Source: Frigididesulfovibrio sp031551885
GTDB lineage: Bacteria > Desulfobacterota > Desulfovibrionia > Desulfovibrionales > Desulfovibrionaceae
Assembly: GCA_031551885.1 (NCBI GenBank)
Contig: JAVBMX010000031.1
Location: 1 to 64,000 of the forward strand
DNA: 64,000 nucleotides
Direction of reading: 5' to 3'
In this document: positions 36,723 to 44,387 of the stretch, in pieces
How positions within the stretch are numbered: the first letter of the stretch is position 1
Layout of the letters: each line of letters begins with the position of its first letter
Translations under genes and position numbers: made by a program
Notes under the pieces: generated by a model
Told to the model about the DNA's origin: nothing
What the model saw: the letters and a program-made list of their open reading frames with translations, nothing else
Databases searched by the model: none

Positions 36723-38381
36723 TTAGGGCGCGGTGGGCAGCATCCAGCTGAACCAGTAAGCCTGGAGCAGCGTAATCACGCAGACCGCCAGGGTCATGGC
36801 GATGGAATGCTTGAGGGTGAAGCGGAAGAGGTTGCCTTCCTGGCCGATCATGCCGGTGGCCGCGGTGGCCACGGAGATGGACTGGGGCGAAATCATCTTG
36901 CCGGTCACGCCGCCGGAGGAGTTCGACGCCACGGTAAGGTGCGGGTCCACGCCCACGGCTTCGGCCGTGGTGCGCTGCAGACCGCTGAACAGGGCGTTCG
37001 AAGAGGTGTCCGAACCGGTCAGGAACACGCCGAGCCAGCCCAAGATGGGCGCGAAGAAGGGGAACAAAGCGCCTGTGTTGGTGAAGGCCAGACCCATGGT
37101 CGAGCTCATGCCGGAGTAGTTCATGATATAGGCCAAGCCCAGAATCATGGCGATGGTCAGAATGGGGAAGCGCAGTTGTTTGCAGGTGCGCAGCAGACAG
37201 ACCGTGGCCTTGGCCGGACCGTAGTTGGGCATGATCAGCGAGGCGATGAAGCCGCAGATCAGAATGGCCGTGCCGGCGGCCGTCACCGGGTTGAAAGTGA
37301 ACATGGCCGCGTAGTCGACGTTGGCGGCGATGGGCTGGGTCTTCACGACCAGGGCGTGCAGGCCGGGCCAGGCGAACTTGACGGTCGTGGAGGCCACCAG
37401 GCTCTTGAAGCCTTCCAGTCCCCAGATGAAGACCATGCCGGCCAGGATGATGTACGAGGACCAGGCGCGCAGCACTTGACCGGTGGAGTAGTCACAGGTC
37501 GGCTTGCAGGTGCTGGCCGGTTCGTCCGGGAAGTGCCAGGTGGTCTTGGGTTTCCAAACCTTGAGCAGAATAACCATGCCGATGATGGTCACAATGGCCG
37601 AGATGATGTCCGGCAGATAGGGGCCGTGGAAGTTGGAAGACAGGAATTGTCCGCCCGCGAAGCAGATGCCGGCGGTCAGAATGGCCGGCATGACCTCCAG
37701 GGTGCGCTTGAAGCCGCACATGGTGCAGCAGACCCAGAAGGGCACAAGCACCGACAGGAAGGGCAGCTGGCGGCCGACGATTTTGCTGATGGTCATCAGG
37801 TCCAGCTTGGAAACGTCGGCGGCGACCACGATCGGAATGCCGATGGCGCCGAAGGCCACGGGGGCGGTGTTGGCGATCAGGCAGATCCCGGCGGCGTACA
37901 GCGGATTGAAGCCGAGGCCCACGAGCATGGCGGCCGTGATGGCCACGGGCGTGCCGAAGCCGGCCGTGCCTTCAATGAAGGAACCGAAAGCGAAGGCGAT
38001 GAAGATGGCTTGGAGACGACGATCGTCGGTGAGGCTGGCCAGGGAGTTCTTGATGATTTCGAACTCGCCGGATTCCACGGTCATGTTGTAAACCCACACA
38101 GCCGTGATGACGATCCACACGATGGGAAAAATACCGAAACAAGCGCCCATGAGGGTGGCGTTTAGGGCCGTCATGGCCGGCATCTTCCAGACGAAGATGG
38201 CCAGCAGCACGGCGGAAAGCGTGCCCACGAACGCGGCTTTATGCCCCGCCGTACGGCGCACCGCGAGCATATAGAACAGCACGAACAACGGGACCGCGGC
38301 GGCGAGCGCCGAAAGCACATAGGACGGCAGCCCGGGGGCAAGATGCCCAAGGGGATCGTAAACCTGAAGCCATTTCTCCAT
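36723..38381 (-). CDS. lldP: L-lactate permease family transporter
   Basis: Predicted 552-residue polytopic membrane protein, full length for LctP/LldP. Family signatures are GSFIEGTAGFGTPVAI, NTAPVAFGAIGIPIV, FLTGSDTSSNALF and SNSSGGVTGKMISPQSI. It imports lactate, a main electron donor of sulfate reducers. No lactate dehydrogenase gene is adjacent. A palindromic site lies in its upstream region. Confidence 0.93.
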   Translation of the reverse strand: MEKWLQVYDPLGHLAPGLPSYVLSALAAAVPLFVLFYMLAVRRTAGHKAAFVGTLSAVLLAIFVWKMPAMTALNATLMGACFGIFPIVWIVITAVWVYNMTVESGEFEIIKNSLASLTDDRRLQAIFIAFAFGSFIEGTAGFGTPVAITAAMLVGLGFNPLYAAGICLIANTAPVAFGAIGIPIVVAADVSKLDLMTISKIVGRQLPFLSVLVPFWVCCTMCGFKRTLEVMPAILTAGICFAGGQFLSSNFHGPYLPDIISAIVTIIGMVILLKVWKPKTTWHFPDEPASTCKPTCDYSTGQVLRAWSSYIILAGMVFIWGLEGFKSLVASTTVKFAWPGLHALVVKTQPIAANVDYAAMFTFNPVTAAGTAILICGFIASLIMPNYGPAKATVCLLRTCKQLRFPILTIAMILGLAYIMNYSGMSSTMGLAFTNTGALFPFFAPILGWLGVFLTGSDTSSNALFSGLQRTTAEAVGVDPHLTVASNSSGGVTGKMISPQSISVATAATGMIGQEGNLFRFTLKHSIAMTLAVCVITLLQAYWFSWMLPTAP

Positions 38382-38425
38382 ACGAAACTCCTAGCATTTT
38401 GCAGAGCGGAGGGTTTAACGGGAAC

Positions 38426-38472
38426 ACCGATTGAATCGGTCTCGTTTCAACCGGAATCGTGCTTTTGTCAAG
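38426..38472 (-). promoter_or_regulatory. Possible operator and -35 box upstream of lldP
   Basis: Perfect dyad ACCGATT-G-AATCGGT (38426-38440) lies 45 bases before the lldP start. TTGACA on the minus strand (38472-38467) is 26 bases further upstream; the matching -10 box is poor. A repressor site for lactate control is plausible but not shown. Confidence 0.4.
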
Positions 38473-38572
38473 CAATGAATGCGGGTTGCGAGCGAGCCCC
38501 GTTCACAGGACATCTCGGTTGAAGATTCTCTGGCAAGGAGAAAGCGGTGTGGGGCGCCCCGTACCGACGTAT

Positions 38573-40030
38573 CTATAAATCTGTTGCCGGGCCGTAGGTC
38601 GCGGCCATGTCGTCAAATGAGGTGTACGAGGAGGCGTACATGAGTTTCACGCTGCCCACGGGGCCGTTTCGGTGCTTGGCGATGATGATTTCGGCTTCGT
38701 CCACGGGGGGGCGCTCTTCGGGCTTGCGGTAGGCCGCCTCTCGGTAGATGAACATGATGATGTCCGCATCCTGCTCGATGGCCCCGGATTCACGCAGGTC
38801 CGAAAGCATGGGACGCTTGTCACTGCGTTCTTCCACTTTGCGGTTGAGCTGGGAAAGGGCGATGACCGGAATGTTGAGTTCCTTGGCCATGGCCTTCAGG
38901 TTGCGGGAGATATCGGAGATTTCCTGCTCGCGGGAGTCTGTGCGGCGCGAGGCGCGCATGAGCTGCAGGTAGTCGACCATGACCAGGCCGATATTTTTTT
39001 GGGCTTTCAGGCGGCGGGTTCGGGCCCGCAGTTCCAGAGAGGAAAGGGCGGGTGTGTCGTCGATATAGATGGGAGCTTTGTAAAAATGGTCGGCGGCCGC
39101 GTGCAGGCCCTGCCAGTCTTCGTCGTTCAGACCCCGACCGCGCAGGTGCGAAACGTTGACCTTGCCCCAGGCGCAGAGCATCCGGGTGATCAACTGATCC
39201 ATGGACATTTCCAGCGAGAAGATCGCCACCGGCGCACCGCCGCGAATGGCCGCGCGCATGGCGATGTTCAGGGCGAAAGCGGTTTTGCCCATGGCCGGGC
39301 GGGCGGCCAGAATAATCAGGTCCGAAGGCTGCAGGCCCGAGGTCATCTCGTCGAGCCGATGGAACCCGGTGGTTACGCCGGTGATCAGGTCCCGGCTCTC
39401 GGCCCGGCGGGCCAAGTCGTCGAAAACCTGCCGGGTCAGGGTTCCGGCGTCTTTGTACGTAGTGCCCGAGGTTCGTTCGGAAATGGCGAACACGGCCTGT
39501 TCGGCGTCGTTCAGCAGCTCTTTCACGTCGCGGCCGGGCTCAAAACTTTGGGAAATGACTTCCGCGCACGAGGAAATAAGCCGGCGGGCCAGAGCCCGGT
39601 CCCGGACGATTTCCGCGTAATAGTGAGAGTTCGCCGCGCTGACGATGGCGCGCGAAAGCTCCACCAGATAGGCCGCCCCGCCGGCTTGCTCCAGGAGTCC
39701 CAAGCCTTTCAGCGTTTCACCCGTGGTCACAAGATCCACGGGAATGCTTTCTTGGGACATGTGGGTGAAGACCCGGTAAATCAGTTGGTGGGCGGGCAGG
39801 TAAAAATCGTCTTCGTGCAGGATGTCGATGAAGGCATCCAGAGATTCGGCGCGCAAAAAGACCCCCCCCAGCACGGCCTGTTCGGCCTCCACGCTGTGGG
39901 GGGGGACATTGCGCATCAAATCCGCCGAAGCGGATTCACGCCCGGAAGGGGTGGGAAGGCCGGCGCCCGAGGGGGCGCCGGCTTCCGAGTTCTTATTCCG
40001 CTTCGGACGCGGCGGGTTGTTCGTCGGCAT
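38573..40030 (-). CDS. dnaB: Replicative DNA helicase
   Basis: Predicted 485 residues. The N-terminal domain starts NVPPHSVEAEQAVLGG. The RecA-like helicase domain has Walker A in ARPAMGKTAFALN, Walker B in LVMVDYLQLM, SREQEISDISRNLKAMAKEL and SQLNRKVEERSDKRPMLSDL. It unwinds DNA at the fork. No intein is present. ATG 40030 has GAGG seven bases upstream and overlaps the rplI end by 38 bases; ATG 39916 lacks a ribosome binding site. The N-terminal 38 residues before the conserved domain are low-complexity and basic. Confidence 0.95.
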   Translation of the reverse strand: MPTNNPPRPKRNKNSEAGAPSGAGLPTPSGRESASADLMRNVPPHSVEAEQAVLGGVFLRAESLDAFIDILHEDDFYLPAHQLIYRVFTHMSQESIPVDLVTTGETLKGLGLLEQAGGAAYLVELSRAIVSAANSHYYAEIVRDRALARRLISSCAEVISQSFEPGRDVKELLNDAEQAVFAISERTSGTTYKDAGTLTRQVFDDLARRAESRDLITGVTTGFHRLDEMTSGLQPSDLIILAARPAMGKTAFALNIAMRAAIRGGAPVAIFSLEMSMDQLITRMLCAWGKVNVSHLRGRGLNDEDWQGLHAAADHFYKAPIYIDDTPALSSLELRARTRRLKAQKNIGLVMVDYLQLMRASRRTDSREQEISDISRNLKAMAKELNIPVIALSQLNRKVEERSDKRPMLSDLRESGAIEQDADIIMFIYREAAYRKPEERPPVDEAEIIIAKHRNGPVGSVKLMYASSYTSFDDMAATYGPATDL

Positions 40031-40523
40031 GACCGGCCTCGGGCGCTTGAGCCGGGGTTTCTTCCACGGCGTGGGCGGCGCGTTCGGGCACAATGGCTAT
40101 CACCAGATTCGCCACCACGTCGGCATGCAGGCGCACACGCACGGTGTGCTCGCCCACCGAACGGATCGGGGCGTCGAGCAGAATGCGCCGGCGGTCGATG
40201 TCGATCCCCTGGGTGGCCAGAGCATCGGCGATCTGGGGCGAAGTGACGGAACCGTACAGCTTGTCGTTTTCACCCACGCGCATGGCGATGCGCACGGTGG
40301 CGTTCGTCAGCTTGTCGGCCAGGTTGGAGGCTTCGGAGCGCAGGGCTTCGACTTTGGTCTGGAGTTTTTTACGCTCCAGTTCAAAAACCTTCAGGTTGGA
40401 GGGGGTGGCCGCCATGGCCAGGCCTTGGGGAAGCAAGAAGTTGCGGCCGTAACCGGCCTTGACTTCAACCAGGTCGCCGAGGCGCCCCAGGTTCTCCACG
40501 TCGGATCGCAGGATTACTTTCAT
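39993..40523 (-). CDS. rplI: Ribosomal protein L9
   Basis: Predicted 176 residues, longer than the usual 148-150. The N-terminal signature (KVILRSDVENLGRLGDLVEVKAGYGRNFLLPQGLA) is complete, and the C-terminal RNA-binding domain ends near residue 145. A tail of about 30 residues rich in Ala, Glu and Pro (EETPAQAPEAGHADEQPAA) follows and overlaps the dnaB start. Third gene of the rpsF-rpsR-rplI-dnaB unit. Confidence 0.96.
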   Translation of the reverse strand: MKVILRSDVENLGRLGDLVEVKAGYGRNFLLPQGLAMAATPSNLKVFELERKKLQTKVEALRSEASNLADKLTNATVRIAMRVGENDKLYGSVTSPQIADALATQGIDIDRRRILLDAPIRSVGEHTVRVRLHADVVANLVIAIVPERAAHAVEETPAQAPEAGHADEQPAASEAE

Positions 40524-40532
40524 GGTCCGCTC

Positions 40533-40796
40533 CTACATCACGCTTTTTTTCTTGACGTCACAGGCGTGCGTCGCGGTGTAGATCAGCAGGGCCATTTGCC
40601 GGGAGCGCTTAATCTCCGTGGTCAGCAGGCGCTGGTGGTGGGCGCAGGTGCCGGTGATGCGCCGGGCGATGATTTTGCCGCGCTCGGTGATGAAGTCACG
40701 CAGGATGTCCGCGCGCTTGTAGTTCAGGGGCAGCTCTTTGTCCGCGCAGAAACGGCAGAATTTACGGCGCGGGGCGAATTTTTTCTTAAAAGCCAT
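40533..40796 (-). CDS. rpsR: Ribosomal protein S18, zinc-ribbon form
   Basis: Predicted 87 residues. FCRFC near residue 14 and GTCAHHQ near residue 50 carry zinc-binding cysteines and histidines of the C+ form of S18. It binds S6 in the small-subunit platform. The ATG overlaps the rpsF stop by one base (TAATG). Confidence 0.96.
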   Translation of the reverse strand: MAFKKKFAPRRKFCRFCADKELPLNYKRADILRDFITERGKIIARRITGTCAHHQRLLTTEIKRSRQMALLIYTATHACDVKKKSVM

Positions 40797-41104
40797 TACG
40801 CCGCCTCCTCTTCCGCCACGTCGGCGAGCTTCACGGAAACAAACTTGAAGATGCCGTCGGCGATGCGGATGTTCCGCTCAAGCTCGGCCACCAGGGGAGC
40901 CGGGCCGGCGTACTCAAGCCGCACATAGTAGCCGCGCATCTGCTTACGCACCGGGTAGGCAAGGTCGCGCATGCCCCAGTGGTCTTCCGCCGTCATCTTT
41001 CCGCCTTCGCGCTCGACCACGGCCTTCAGGCTCTCAAGCAGAGCCGTCCGGGCGTCCGAGGCCAGCTCCGGAGAAAGAAGCAGCAGGGTTTCGTACTTTC
41101 TCAT
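40796..41104 (-). CDS. rpsF: Ribosomal protein S6
   Basis: Predicted 102 residues: RKYETLLLLSPELAS, GKMTAEDHWGMRDLAYPVRKQMRGYYVRLEY and the usual C-terminal strand. It is the first gene of its operon, preceded by AAGGAG, a leader hairpin and a sigma-70 promoter. Confidence 0.96.
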   Translation of the reverse strand: MRKYETLLLLSPELASDARTALLESLKAVVEREGGKMTAEDHWGMRDLAYPVRKQMRGYYVRLEYAGPAPLVAELERNIRIADGIFKFVSVKLADVAEEEAA

Positions 41105-41130
41105 TCCAGTATCTCCTTAAGGACTGAATG

Positions 41131-41153
41131 GCCCGCCGGACCTCCCGACGAGC
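41131..41153 (-). promoter_or_regulatory. Leader hairpin of the rpsF operon, candidate S6:S18 site
   Basis: On the minus strand GCTCGTCGG (41153-41145) pairs with CCGGCGGGC (41139-41131) over nine pairs, two of them G-U, with loop GAGGT. It lies just before the rpsF ribosome binding site. Autoregulatory leaders that bind the S6:S18 complex are known at this position in many bacteria; whether this hairpin has the needed CCG bulge is not clear. Confidence 0.4.
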
Positions 41154-41165
41154 AAGGAATTTGGC

Positions 41166-41194
41166 TGTATATATCATCAAAGTAAGGGAGTCAA
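41166..41194 (-). promoter_or_regulatory. Sigma-70 promoter of rpsF-rpsR-rplI-dnaB
   Basis: Minus strand TTGACT (41194-41189), 17-base spacer, TATACA (41171-41166), about 60 bases before rpsF. Confidence 0.75.
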
Positions 41195-41204
41195 GTTTGG
41201 GGAG

Positions 41205-41430
41205 CGCTGCTCCCCAAGCCCCTCGGCAGGGGACTGAGCCAGGGCTGCGAAGGTAATCCCTCCGTGAAACCCTGTAATATGAAATGGTCACCTTACATCC
41301 GCACAGGCGGCACCTGCACCCCCATTGTCGACCGCCTTTGCCTTGCAAAGTCGGTCGACATATGAGGGGGACCGGGGGGAATCATTCCCCCCGGCGGGGT
41401 TCGGTGCGGAGCCCCGAACCCAACCCAAAA
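41205..41430 (+). repeat. Family 1 structured repeat, copy D
   Basis: Complete copy. The left module has GGCAGGGGACTGAGCCAGGG and GCGGCACCTGCACCCCC. The hairpin arms are 41326-41341 and 41345-41360 (15 of 16 pairs). The right module has GGGGGGAATCATTCCCCCC and the GCGGAGCCCC mini-hairpin. The right module overlaps the 3' end of the glycosyltransferase-like gene and provides its stop codon. Confidence 0.8.
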
Positions 41431-43004
41431 CTTTCCCTGATCAACTCAGGGGTCGGCTTGGTGAAAAGCAGGTCGCGGAAGCGGCGCACGCGCTCGGGAT
41501 GCTCCGGTTCCCGGGCGCGCTCGGCCAACAGGGCGCAGGCGGCCTGGATGTCGTCGGATGAAGCGACGGTCGCCCACAGAGAGCCCAAACCGCAGTCCGG
41601 GCCTTCGCTCGGCAGGTAGTTGAGGTCCGGCTCGGGGCTTCCCTCCGGCTGCAGCGGGTACAGCACCGGAACGCCCAAGGCGCAGGCCTCGGCCAGGGAA
41701 CCGGACCCCGAACCGATGACGGCCGAGGCACCGGCGAGAGCCGTGAACAGATCCCCGGTTACAATACGGGGCGTGGTCGGCAGCAGAAGAGAGAAATTCG
41801 CCGGGTTGTCCGCCGGGTGGAACTTGTAGGCAATGGGATTGCCGGATTGGGCATAGGGCAGCACAAGCTCCAGAATCCTGCGGGTCTCGTCCGGGTGGTA
41901 GGAAAGCAACACCAGAAGGGGCTTGCCGCCGGCGGGCGCGACTTCGAGGGCGGCGGGATCGACGGGAGCTGTCGGCAGAGGCTCAAAAATTCGGCCGTAG
42001 CGCAGAGAAGGCCCGACGGCGTATGGCGTGGGCGGGGCTTCCGGCAAGAGGGCCGAGCCGTTGACCAGGGTCAGGTCCGGGGCGAGGTCGGCCTCACGCG
42101 GGTCGGGGTGGTTGTTGAGCAATTCCGCTGGCCAGATGAACAACTGCGCGCCCACAACCCGCGTATGGACGCCGGTTCGGGCCTCGGCCCGGCGCAGACC
42201 CCGGACAAAGCATTTGTTGATCGTTTGGTTCTCGTGCCAGGAAAACACTGCGGGTTCTTTGGCCTTGCGCAGGGCGAGGCCGAGGCGGAAGCCGGTCAGC
42301 CGGCGGGCTTCGCCGAGCAGAACGCACTGGCCGGAGGTGCGGATCAGGGCCGAGCGGATCTGGCCTTCGACCGAAAGTTCGGGAGCGGCCGAAAGCTCGC
42401 GGATGAGCCGACGCAGGGCCGTGGGGTAAACAAAAATATGCCGCAGCAAAGCAAGCCAGTCCGAAAAACGCAGCAGGTGCATTTCCGTGCAGGCGTTGCC
42501 CGTGGCGGCCAGAACCCGCAGGGCTTTCCACAACACTTTGGGGTTGCGCGAACCATACAGCCGGAACAGCAGCACCGGCTCACGCCCGGCGGCGCGGGCT
42601 TGGGCCTCCAGGCCGGGCAGGTACATTTCCTCGCAACGGCCGCTCGTTGCCAAGCGGGGGAGCAGGGCGAAGGTGTCGATGACCAGGGCGTTTTCGGTGT
42701 CCAGGCTTTTCGGGGTCTTCCATCCGAGCAGGGTGATGAATACCCGGCCGAGCAGCATGAAGGCCAAGTGCCCGAAGTTGTTGAGCAGATAAAAACAGAC
42801 GAGGCGCAGGCGGGCTGAGCCGGAAAGGGGGACGTGCGGCGTGCGCGCCTTGAAGCGCCGGAGCACGTCCCCGTAGTTGGGAGCCTTGGAAAGCGTGGGA
42901 CAGGCCGCCAGGGCGTCGGTTCCCGCTTCCGGCCCGTATGCTCGGGCGCAGACGCGCGAGAACGCGGCAAAGAGTTCCCCGGCGGGGCCTTCGGGCAACC
43001 GCAT
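41382..43004 (-). CDS. Glycosyltransferase-like protein, unknown specificity
   Basis: Predicted 540 residues. The C-terminal third resembles the donor-binding half of GT-B glycosyltransferases (LLVLLSYHPDETRRILELVLPY, IAYKFHPADNPANFSLL, IGSGSGSLAEACALGVPVLY). The N-terminal half is not recognised and has one hydrophobic stretch (LRLVCFYLLNNFGHLAFMLLG). The start at 43004 overlaps the stop of the epimerase gene (TGATG). The last 14 or so residues and the stop are encoded within repeat copy D. A surface polysaccharide role is inferred from the operon. Confidence 0.65.
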   Translation of the reverse strand: MRLPEGPAGELFAAFSRVCARAYGPEAGTDALAACPTLSKAPNYGDVLRRFKARTPHVPLSGSARLRLVCFYLLNNFGHLAFMLLGRVFITLLGWKTPKSLDTENALVIDTFALLPRLATSGRCEEMYLPGLEAQARAAGREPVLLFRLYGSRNPKVLWKALRVLAATGNACTEMHLLRFSDWLALLRHIFVYPTALRRLIRELSAAPELSVEGQIRSALIRTSGQCVLLGEARRLTGFRLGLALRKAKEPAVFSWHENQTINKCFVRGLRRAEARTGVHTRVVGAQLFIWPAELLNNHPDPREADLAPDLTLVNGSALLPEAPPTPYAVGPSLRYGRIFEPLPTAPVDPAALEVAPAGGKPLLVLLSYHPDETRRILELVLPYAQSGNPIAYKFHPADNPANFSLLLPTTPRIVTGDLFTALAGASAVIGSGSGSLAEACALGVPVLYPLQPEGSPEPDLNYLPSEGPDCGLGSLWATVASSDDIQAACALLAERAREPEHPERVRRFRDLLFTKPTPELIRESFGLGSGLRTEPRRGE

Positions 43005-43933
43005 CAGCCGGCGGTTCCCGTGCAATAAGCGTACATGCGCCGCAGGCCTTCGGTGATGGTGACCGTGGGATCGTAGCCCAGGTACCTGGCCGCCATGGAA
43101 ATGTCGGCGTAAATGCCGTGCACGTCGCCGGAGGTCATGCCGGAATATTCCACGGTCACGGGGGTGGGGTGCAGGGACTGGAGCTTTTCGACCAGTTCGC
43201 CCACGTGCGTTTTGGAGCCCGCCGCGATGTTCAGGGCTCTGCCGGCCGACTCCGGCCGTTCAAGGCAGAGCAGGAACGCCTGGACCACGTCGTCGATGTA
43301 GACGAAGTCCCGGTAGCGGTTCGGGCTGCCTTTGACGTGGATGTGCCCGTCTTTGATCATCATGGCCATAAAGATGCTGACCATGCCTTGGCGCAGGTTG
43401 CCCATGTTCTGCCCCGGGCCGTAGACGTTGAACAGGCGCAGGGAGGTGGAGCGAATGCCGTATTGCTCGTACAGGCGCAGGTAGTGCTCGGAAGCGAGTT
43501 TGCCCACGCCGTAAAACGACTCGGGGAAGCACGGGGCTTCTTCCGAGGTGGCTTCGTCCGGGCGTTTGCCGTAGACCGACATGGTGCCGGCATAGATGAA
43601 GCGCCGGCAGTTCCGTTCCATGGCGAATTTGAGCAGGCGCAGAGTGGATTCGGCGTTGGTCCGCAGGTCGTAGACCGAGTCGTCGAAACTGATTTCGCCG
43701 CTGCTTTGGCCGGCAATATGAATGATGGCATCGTAGTTCTTTTTCGGCAGGCGCGGGTACAAATCGTCCGCCTGGCAGTCGCTCTGGAAAAATTCGACGC
43801 CGGCGGGGACGTTTTCGGCAAAACCGGTGCTCAGGTTGTCGATGCCGACAACTTTGTGTCCCTGTGCCAGCAGGGCGCGGGCAACCGCCGAACCGATGAA
43901 TCCGGCTACCCCGGTGACCAGATGAAGGCCCAT
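43004..43933 (-). CDS. NAD-dependent sugar epimerase/dehydratase
   Basis: Predicted 309 residues of the extended short-chain dehydrogenase family, like UDP-glucose 4-epimerase. The Rossmann motif TGVAGFIGSAVA is at residue 7, the catalytic Ser in AGTMSVYG, Tyr and Lys in YGVGK, and FVYIDDVV near residue 230. It likely makes a nucleotide sugar for the glycosyltransferase-like protein encoded directly downstream. AAAGGAG precedes the ATG at 43933; longer reading to 44350 runs through repeat sequence and is not used. Confidence 0.9.
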   Translation of the reverse strand: MGLHLVTGVAGFIGSAVARALLAQGHKVVGIDNLSTGFAENVPAGVEFFQSDCQADDLYPRLPKKNYDAIIHIAGQSSGEISFDDSVYDLRTNAESTLRLLKFAMERNCRRFIYAGTMSVYGKRPDEATSEEAPCFPESFYGVGKLASEHYLRLYEQYGIRSTSLRLFNVYGPGQNMGNLRQGMVSIFMAMMIKDGHIHVKGSPNRYRDFVYIDDVVQAFLLCLERPESAGRALNIAAGSKTHVGELVEKLQSLHPTPVTVEYSGMTSGDVHGIYADISMAARYLGYDPTVTITEGLRRMYAYCTGTAG

Positions 43934-44206
43934 GACGCGCTCCTTTGTTGTCGTGTTGCCGATGTGGATGCGGATATATCGCCGAACCCGGCCGCGCGCA
44001 AGAGTGGGGGGTGATAAGGTCCGCCGGAGCGGCTGTGTATGAAGGCGCTGTTCCACAGGGGCGGGCGGCCCGGCGGAACCCCGGAGCAAATGGACTTTGA
44101 AACTGTCCACGAAGCCGTATATCCGTGGAGGCGGAAACGATTCCGCACGCCCGCTTCCGCTGGAAGGGCCGTCGAAGCAGGTCGATTTTTCGGCGCGGGT
44201 TTGCTT

Positions 44207-44387
44207 GAGAGCAAAGTAACTTTGAAAGTTGATTTGCTCCGGCGTCCGCGTGAAGCGGCAAACAGGAATGCGTGAGCCGTTCACTGCAGCGCTCGCGATG
44301 AGAAAAGCGCTGCGGCACGCGTGCGGGCTCGTTCGGAAGCCTGCCGGCAATATGGTTCCATAGACAATTTTAAAGTGAAATTGCTCT
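44207..44387 (+). repeat. Family 3 repeat with AGAGCAA ends, copy 1
   Basis: Element of 181 bases bounded by GAGAGCAAA (44207-44215) and ATTGCTCT (44380-44387). Next to the left end is a hairpin, GAGCAAA-AACTTT pairing with AAAGTT-TTTGCTC. It contains AAACAGGAATGCGTGAG, shared with 54.1 kb. Its right end touches the stop codon of the hybrid kinase gene. The preceding stretch 43934-44206 shows no gene. Confidence 0.7.
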
